Shown piece by piece: positions 59,385 through 64,000 of a stretch of 64,000 nt of DNA. How positions within the stretch are numbered: the stretch's first letter is position 1; each line of letters opens with the position of its first letter. The notes beneath the pieces were generated by a model, which was not told the DNA's origin, searched no databases, and saw nothing but the letters and a program-made list of their open reading frames with translations. Origin of the DNA: Aedes albopictus (taxonomy: Eukaryota; Arthropoda; Insecta; Diptera; Culicidae); NCBI RefSeq assembly GCF_035046485.1, contig NC_085137.1, forward strand, positions 494,854,351 through 494,918,350. The letters are read 5' to 3'. Made by a program: the position numbers and the translations under genes.

Positions 59385-61533
59385 CTATTTTTTTCCGATC
59401 ATACTAAATATTTTTGGTTCATCTTCTGAATTAGAATACCTGTTTGCCTTTACTTTGTCGCCAGGAATAGGCAAAAAACTATGGAATTTCTGAGTGCCTG
59501 GTATTGTTTTGGCGTTATTATATATTTCTTCGAGATCTTCTGACATTTTAATGTACTGTTCAGTGGATACGTAACAGAAATTTAATTTAGTTATATTTTT
59601 ATCTGTCTGTACAACTGCCCAGTTATATAACTCTCGTGGAGTTGTTATGGTATTTCCATAATCTCGAGCAAGACTTGCTCTCTTTGCCATTCGCTTGAGA
59701 GTGCCACCAATAGCAGGATAAATACATGGACCTTTACCGTGGGACGTTGCTAAAAAATGCCATTCTGCTCTTAATGCATGCTTTGACTGGAATCTACATA
59801 GACTAGCAAAGTTCTTCTTATTTTTGTATTGTGATGCTGCCCCATCAGACATAAAATAAATTTTAGAAAAGTTCGTTAATTGTTTCATAAAATCTATCAT
59901 TTTTGAGATGAACAACTGGACCGCAACTGTATCGTGAGCCATTACTTCCGATATGATAATGAAGCTAACATTCACAAGTTTATTATCTTTCATATAGTAA
60001 ATTTCAAATGGGTGTATTGTTGCTTGCGAGTTGTTCCAATGATATCCTTGAGCAGCGTTTTGAATTATGAATGAATAGTTTTCAGAGAAATCACAAATCG
60101 CAAGAATTTCATCATCCTTTAATGTATCTTTTTTATTTCTGAGAAATGATGATTGTTGTTTATGAATAAAGTCGTGTGTTATAAGTTTGTCAGTTTTATC
60201 AACAAGATACGGAACAAATTCATCAAAAGGTTTAATAATCGTTTCTAAATTGCAGCGATCAGTATTCAACCACTGCTGAAATATAATCTCTTCTTTGTCA
60301 TTTGATTCTAATATCAATGTAAGTTCCTCTTCAATGTGTTCATTACAAGCACACTTTTCACAAGCACGGAAAAAGCAATTATCTGTTCTGGTGGAAATAT
60401 CGCAAAGCATTTTTTGTATTATTTCATCTTGTGACACAATTCTTATACTGTTGAACATTAAATTTACATTTTCATGAATAGTACATATGCATACATTATG
60501 TATACCAGTAGAATCAAGTAAAATACAATGCTTTGGTCGCAACTGTGTAAATACTGTGAAACCAATATTCACAGTTTTGTACATATCTACAAAAATCATA
60601 TAAGCCTCTTTGAGCGACATCATCAAAAGTCGTTTTTGAACTTGTTGTTTTTTTCCATTTCGAACCTCAGAAACAAAATCATTTGTTCCTGGCATTGGCC
60701 TGCTGATATCATTATCATCAAAAAATTCTCTTACTATTTGTTTTGTATCGTCATCAATACCATGCCCCCTTCTTTTTTCGGTGGTACAAAGAATACCCTG
60801 TTCATAAACAAGATCCTTCACCTGCCTCGCCATATACATTGGTGCGTTAAACTCTCTTGTGATTTTATTTACCGACCAAGACTTACACGGAGAAACTGAA
60901 AAACTCAAAATTAGGTTCTTTTAAACTCAATTTTGAGTTCTTTTTCGTCTTCCTTTTCATGCGCTCTTTCTAATGTTGTCAGAGAGTGAAGAGAGAAACA
61001 GCCCAACTTTTGCAGTTCAGTGCGTCAAGCCAACATTGAGTTTCTAGCACAGTACTCAAATTTGAGTGAATACAACCTAGTCAAAATTTCGGTTGGGTGA
61101 AAAAAACTTAAAATTAGGTATTCCTTTCACATGGAAGCAAGCGGGAACAACCCAACAAAAACATCGATTCCATCAACTCAAAAGTGGCTTGACGCACGCA
61201 ACCCCGAAGTTGAGTGGAAAGAACTCACTTTTGGGTAGTTTCGTCTCTCCGTGTAGGAAGTACAGATAGTATTTTAATCTGTTCGCTTCTGTCAGTTGTA
61301 GGGTGATTGAACTTATCCTTTAACTGCATAATTATCTCGTCATACGCCTCCACTTTGCCAACATCCGTTGAATCTATTCCGAAGATATTTTTTCGAACTG
61401 CTTTCGTAATCTGCAATGATTTGTTTATGCGATATTCCATACTTCTCATGTTTCTAGATGAGATTGGCGATAAACTCAATGTTTCAGCAATGGTATTAAA
61501 CTTCTCAATATTATGGGGACCCTGTAGTTGATC
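59385..61533 (-). pseudogene. transposase-like gene, second copy, interrupted and truncated
   Basis: Homologous to 36937-39045 along its whole length: QVQKRLLMMSLKEA, CDFSENYSF, MSDGAASQYKN, ATSHGKGP. It is broken by a MITE at 60886-61253 and loses its N-terminal part at 61533, where an LTR element begins. At the third acidic motif it reads PCIYPAIGG where copy 1 has PCDAIGG: a net 6-base gain that removes the candidate third catalytic Asp. It is therefore probably inactive for several reasons. Confidence 0.9.
60886..61253. mobile_element. 368-bp MITE with TA duplication inside transposase copy 2
   Basis: The ends CACGGAGAAAC and GTCTCTCCGTG are inverted, flanked by TA at 60884-60885 and 61254-61255. 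Deleting the element plus one TA makes the surrounding frame read LSVLPKSWSVN, matching LSLLPKSWSVQ of copy 1, so the insertion point is certain. Confidence 0.93.
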
Positions 61534-61923
61534 TGTTGACGGAATTGACTCTGTTCTGTTTCACGGAATTATTCAATTATAGATTAGGGACCGATACCTA
61601 TAACGAGTGGGAAAGCACTCACTCTCTTGCTCTGTTAAGATTAGATCGGGTGGTCAACCCATATCCCGATGACCGATCACTCTTTAGTCATACGCTAGCT
61701 ACCGGTGAAAGCACACGCACATCGCACGTCGCGTCGGTCAATAAATTATTCAAGTATACAATAAAGTGAATTCTTCTTTGCATCGGATTTAATGTGACCT
61801 AAGTGTAATTTTGTGAATTACTGTGCTGCCGACAACCCCCGTGCGACAGATCACCGACGTGGACCCTTCGGAATTCCATGTAACGCACCAAAACCTCTAG
61901 GTGAGCCACGACCTGCCCAAACA
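61534..61923 (+). repeat. 5' LTR of Bel/Pao element (inferred limits)
   Basis: Starts TGTTGACGG exactly where homology to the transposase stops and ends ...CAAACA just before ttttctggtgccgtgacc, a primer-binding-site-like sequence. AATAAA occurs at 61741-61746 and near 61763. The 3' LTR is outside the window, so the right border is an inference. Confidence 0.6.
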
Positions 61924-61927
61924 TTTT

Positions 61928-61946
61928 CTGGTGCCGTGACCAGGAT
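61928..61946 (+). other. probable primer-binding site
   Basis: ctggtgccgtgaccaggat follows the LTR by a few bases, as in Bel/Pao elements, where a host tRNA 3' end primes minus-strand synthesis. The tRNA is not identified. Confidence 0.45.
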
Positions 61947-62720
61947 CGTGGGCTGCACCATTTGATTCCTCCAACCAACCGAGTGAGAGTTGCGACCCAG
62001 CAGCCATCACACTGCACTGCGAAGACCACGTTGTCGCCTACGGACAGCGCCATTGCAGCTGGACACCGTTCTTTGCATGGGCATTGTGCAGGTGCCGATT
62101 GAATGTACAGCCATTGTTCCTGATCCACGTTGCTGCAATTAAATTAAATCAAGGCCTATTTAATATAGGTACAAGGTAACGTACCTCTCCAACGTGTCCA
62201 AGCGCATCTGTGGGTGCTTTTAGATGTTTTTTCCCTTTGCATGATCACGACGTCATCGGTGCTGCTAGCGAACGTTACCAATTAGACGATCACACCAACG
62301 CTATTTCTCCGTCGTCGATTATCCACGCTCGGTGGCGATTTTTTGGTGAATTTGGAAGCCGAGTTCGCTCACCAGAACTGCCCGCTACAAGGTGGCGGCC
62401 GTTGTGCAATCGTCGAATCATCCGTACCCAACGAAATTTGCATGCCCTAGCTGAGGAAAACTGCATGCCATCCCAGCCAATCACGAAGAAATTGCATCCC
62501 ACTTCCGTCTTTTGAGCCGTGCAAGGTTCAGAATTTGCTCCTGTGTTTTTTGATTTTTGATTATACAAGGCTCGAATAGCCTTGGCAAAGGTTAGTACCT
62601 GTCCAAGTAGCTTATCTCCTTCCATCCAGGTCTACCTGGTGTTTCTGTTTGCCAGGCACTCTCCGACTTCCGTTTTGACACCGTTCACCAGCGTCATCAA
62701 CCACCGATCCATTGAGCAAG
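61947..62720 (+). other. untranslated leader between primer-binding site and gag
   Basis: About 770 bp with only short frames on both strands, consistent with a long retrotransposon leader. No intron is evident. Confidence 0.4.
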
Positions 62721-64000
62721 ATGATGGACAACGGTGTCAGCTCAGCAGCAGCCAACTTACGCCAGCGAGATCAGCTAACCACCCGAAGGACGACTTTGTT
62801 GGCGCAGCTAGATCGTGCGGAGCGGTTCATCGTCCAATATGAAGCCGGACGGGATGAGCTCGAGGTACCGCTACGGATGGAGAACCTGGACGTACTGTGG
62901 GCATCGCTCGAGGAAGTGCAAGCAGCCCTGGAGGACCTAGAAACGACCAGTGAGGGTAAGACCGCCAATCTTGAAACTCGTGCTTTGTTTGAACCAAAGC
63001 TTTTCCGAATTAAAGCCAATCTTAAAGCCAAACTGCCTCCGCCAATTCTTCCACAAGCCAATCGCCCTGATCCCCCCTCTCGCGTACCATCCACCTTGTC
63101 TAGTTTGAAGTTGCCTACCATTTCGCTCCCGGAATTTGATGGTGATTACCGTCAGTGGCTGACGTTTCACGACACGTTCCAAGCCCTCATTCACGACAAC
63201 GACGAGTTGCCTGTGATTCAGAAGTTTCACTATTTGCGTGCCGCACTGAAGGGAGAAGCCGCGCAGCTGATCGAGTCAATTGCGATCAGTGCTGTGAATT
63301 ATCCTCTGGCGTGGGACTCATTGATTAGCCGGTATTCTAACGAATATTTGCTGAAAAAGCGACATTTGCAGGACCTGATGGACGTACCGCGGATGAAGAA
63401 GGAGACTGCGGTCGCGCTACATTCCACCTTGGATGAGTTTCAGCGACACGTCAAGATCCTCAAGCAACTGGGCGAGCCAACGGATGCGTGGAGTACACTG
63501 TTGGAACATCTCCTGTGTTCAAGACTTCACGATGAAACCATCAAGGCGTGGGAGGACCATGCAGCGACTGTCGACGACCAGAGCTACTCCTGTTTGGTCG
63601 AGTTTTTGGAGAAACGAGTTCGTGTGCTGGAATCAATTTCGGCCAATCATCATGGTAATCAACCAGCACCTGCTTCTCAGCCGAGCGGATCCCATTTCCG
63701 CAAACCCTTCATCAAGATGTCGTCCCATTCCGTGACCGAAAGTTCGTTTCCTAAATGCCATGCCTGTGACAACCGTCACGCTCTTGTGAGATGTCCTCGC
63801 TTCATGGCAATGGCTGTTGCCGAGAAGCTGCGTCTCGTGAATTCCAAGCGTCTTTGTGTGAACTGCTTCCGCCAAGATCATTTCGCCCGTGATTGCTCCT
63901 CGAACTACACATGCCGAGTGTGTAGAAAACGCCACCATTCTCTGCTACATTTGGGTTTCGCCAGCGGTTCCAATCAACCCAATCAAGATTCCTCTTCCAA
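62721..64000 (+). CDS. gag: gag of Bel/Pao retrotransposon, 3' end beyond window
   Basis: The ATG at 62721 opens a frame of 426 codons uninterrupted to the window edge (an ATG follows immediately at 62724). The N-terminal half is helical with charged residues. The central LPEFDGDYRQWLTF begins a gag core of the DUF1759 type that forms the particle. From about residue 346 three zinc-knuckle-like motifs follow: CHACDNRHALVRC, CVNCFRQDHFARDC and CRVCRKRHHSLLH, for RNA binding. Protease and reverse transcriptase should follow outside the window. The frame appears intact. Confidence 0.9.
   Translation, partial: MMDNGVSSAAANLRQRDQLTTRRTTLLAQLDRAERFIVQYEAGRDELEVPLRMENLDVLWASLEEVQAALEDLETTSEGKTANLETRALFEPKLFRIKANLKAKLPPPILPQANRPDPPSRVPSTLSSLKLPTISLPEFDGDYRQWLTFHDTFQALIHDNDELPVIQKFHYLRAALKGEAAQLIESIAISAVNYPLAWDSLISRYSNEYLLKKRHLQDLMDVPRMKKETAVALHSTLDEFQRHVKILKQLGEPTDAWSTLLEHLLCSRLHDETIKAWEDHAATVDDQSYSCLVEFLEKRVRVLESISANHHGNQPAPASQPSGSHFRKPFIKMSSHSVTESSFPKCHACDNRHALVRCPRFMAMAVAEKLRLVNSKRLCVNCFRQDHFARDCSSNYTCRVCRKRHHSLLHLGFASGSNQPNQDSSS

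Larger units (their letters stand above)
61534..64000 (+). mobile_element. Bel/Pao-type LTR retrotransposon, 5' part
   Basis: Comprises a 5' LTR (61534-61923), a likely primer-binding site and a gag gene. The element continues beyond the right edge. It is inserted in the N-terminal region of transposase copy 2. Confidence 0.85.

Overview
The window looks like a non-coding-rich stretch of a culicine mosquito genome, most likely Aedes. This is inferred from one host gene spread over more than 50 kb, very large introns packed with transposable elements, and the kinds of elements present (RTE-type and Bel/Pao retroelements, tRNA-derived SINEs, many TA-flanked foldback MITEs). No bacterial or viral gene organisation is visible.

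One host gene dominates. Eight minus-strand exons (57679-58018, 57423-57606, 28068-28184, 27799-27899, 26939-27030, 11750-11942, 6478-6578, 5174-5332) join with consistent phases and GT-AG borders into 428 codons plus a stop. They encode an RGK-family (Rad/Gem/Kir) small GTPase: an intact P-loop GDSGVGKT, the divergent RGK G3 region, NKSDL, ETS, and the RGK C-terminus ending CENLHVL with no CAAX box. The true N-terminus lies beyond 58 kb. RGK proteins inhibit voltage-gated calcium channels. The two largest introns in view are about 29.2 kb and 15.0 kb.

The rest is mobile or repetitive DNA, much of it nested. (1) A 4.7-kb DNA transposon (about 36004-40717) has near-identical terminal inverted repeats of about 765 bp around an intact 702-codon transposase-like gene that I cannot assign to a named superfamily. 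A second, broken copy of the gene (59385-61533) is interrupted by a TA-flanked MITE and cut by a Bel/Pao element that runs off the right edge. (2) An RTE-type non-LTR element (18570-22497) carries frameshifts and two later insertions, with antisense relics of similar elements nearby. (3) Four foldback elements of 898-944 bp have CAG-type termini and TA duplications, and two other foldbacks form a separate family. (4) Three elements share CCCAAG termini. (5) tRNA-like Pol III promoter sequences occur in SINEs and inside inverted-repeat elements. (6) A 1.6-kb satellite of an 8-bp unit shows an 808-bp higher-order duplication. (7) Long degenerate arrays of roughly 12-bp units (GGAATTCCT-type and CCTGAAAC-type) occupy a large share of the introns and produce many spurious ORFs.

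Possible regulatory DNA is limited to a few low-repeat intron stretches (22.8-24.3, 26.4-28.2, 45.6-46.8 kb). Exon calls are strong. Transposon ends are well supported where a target duplication is visible and approximate elsewhere.
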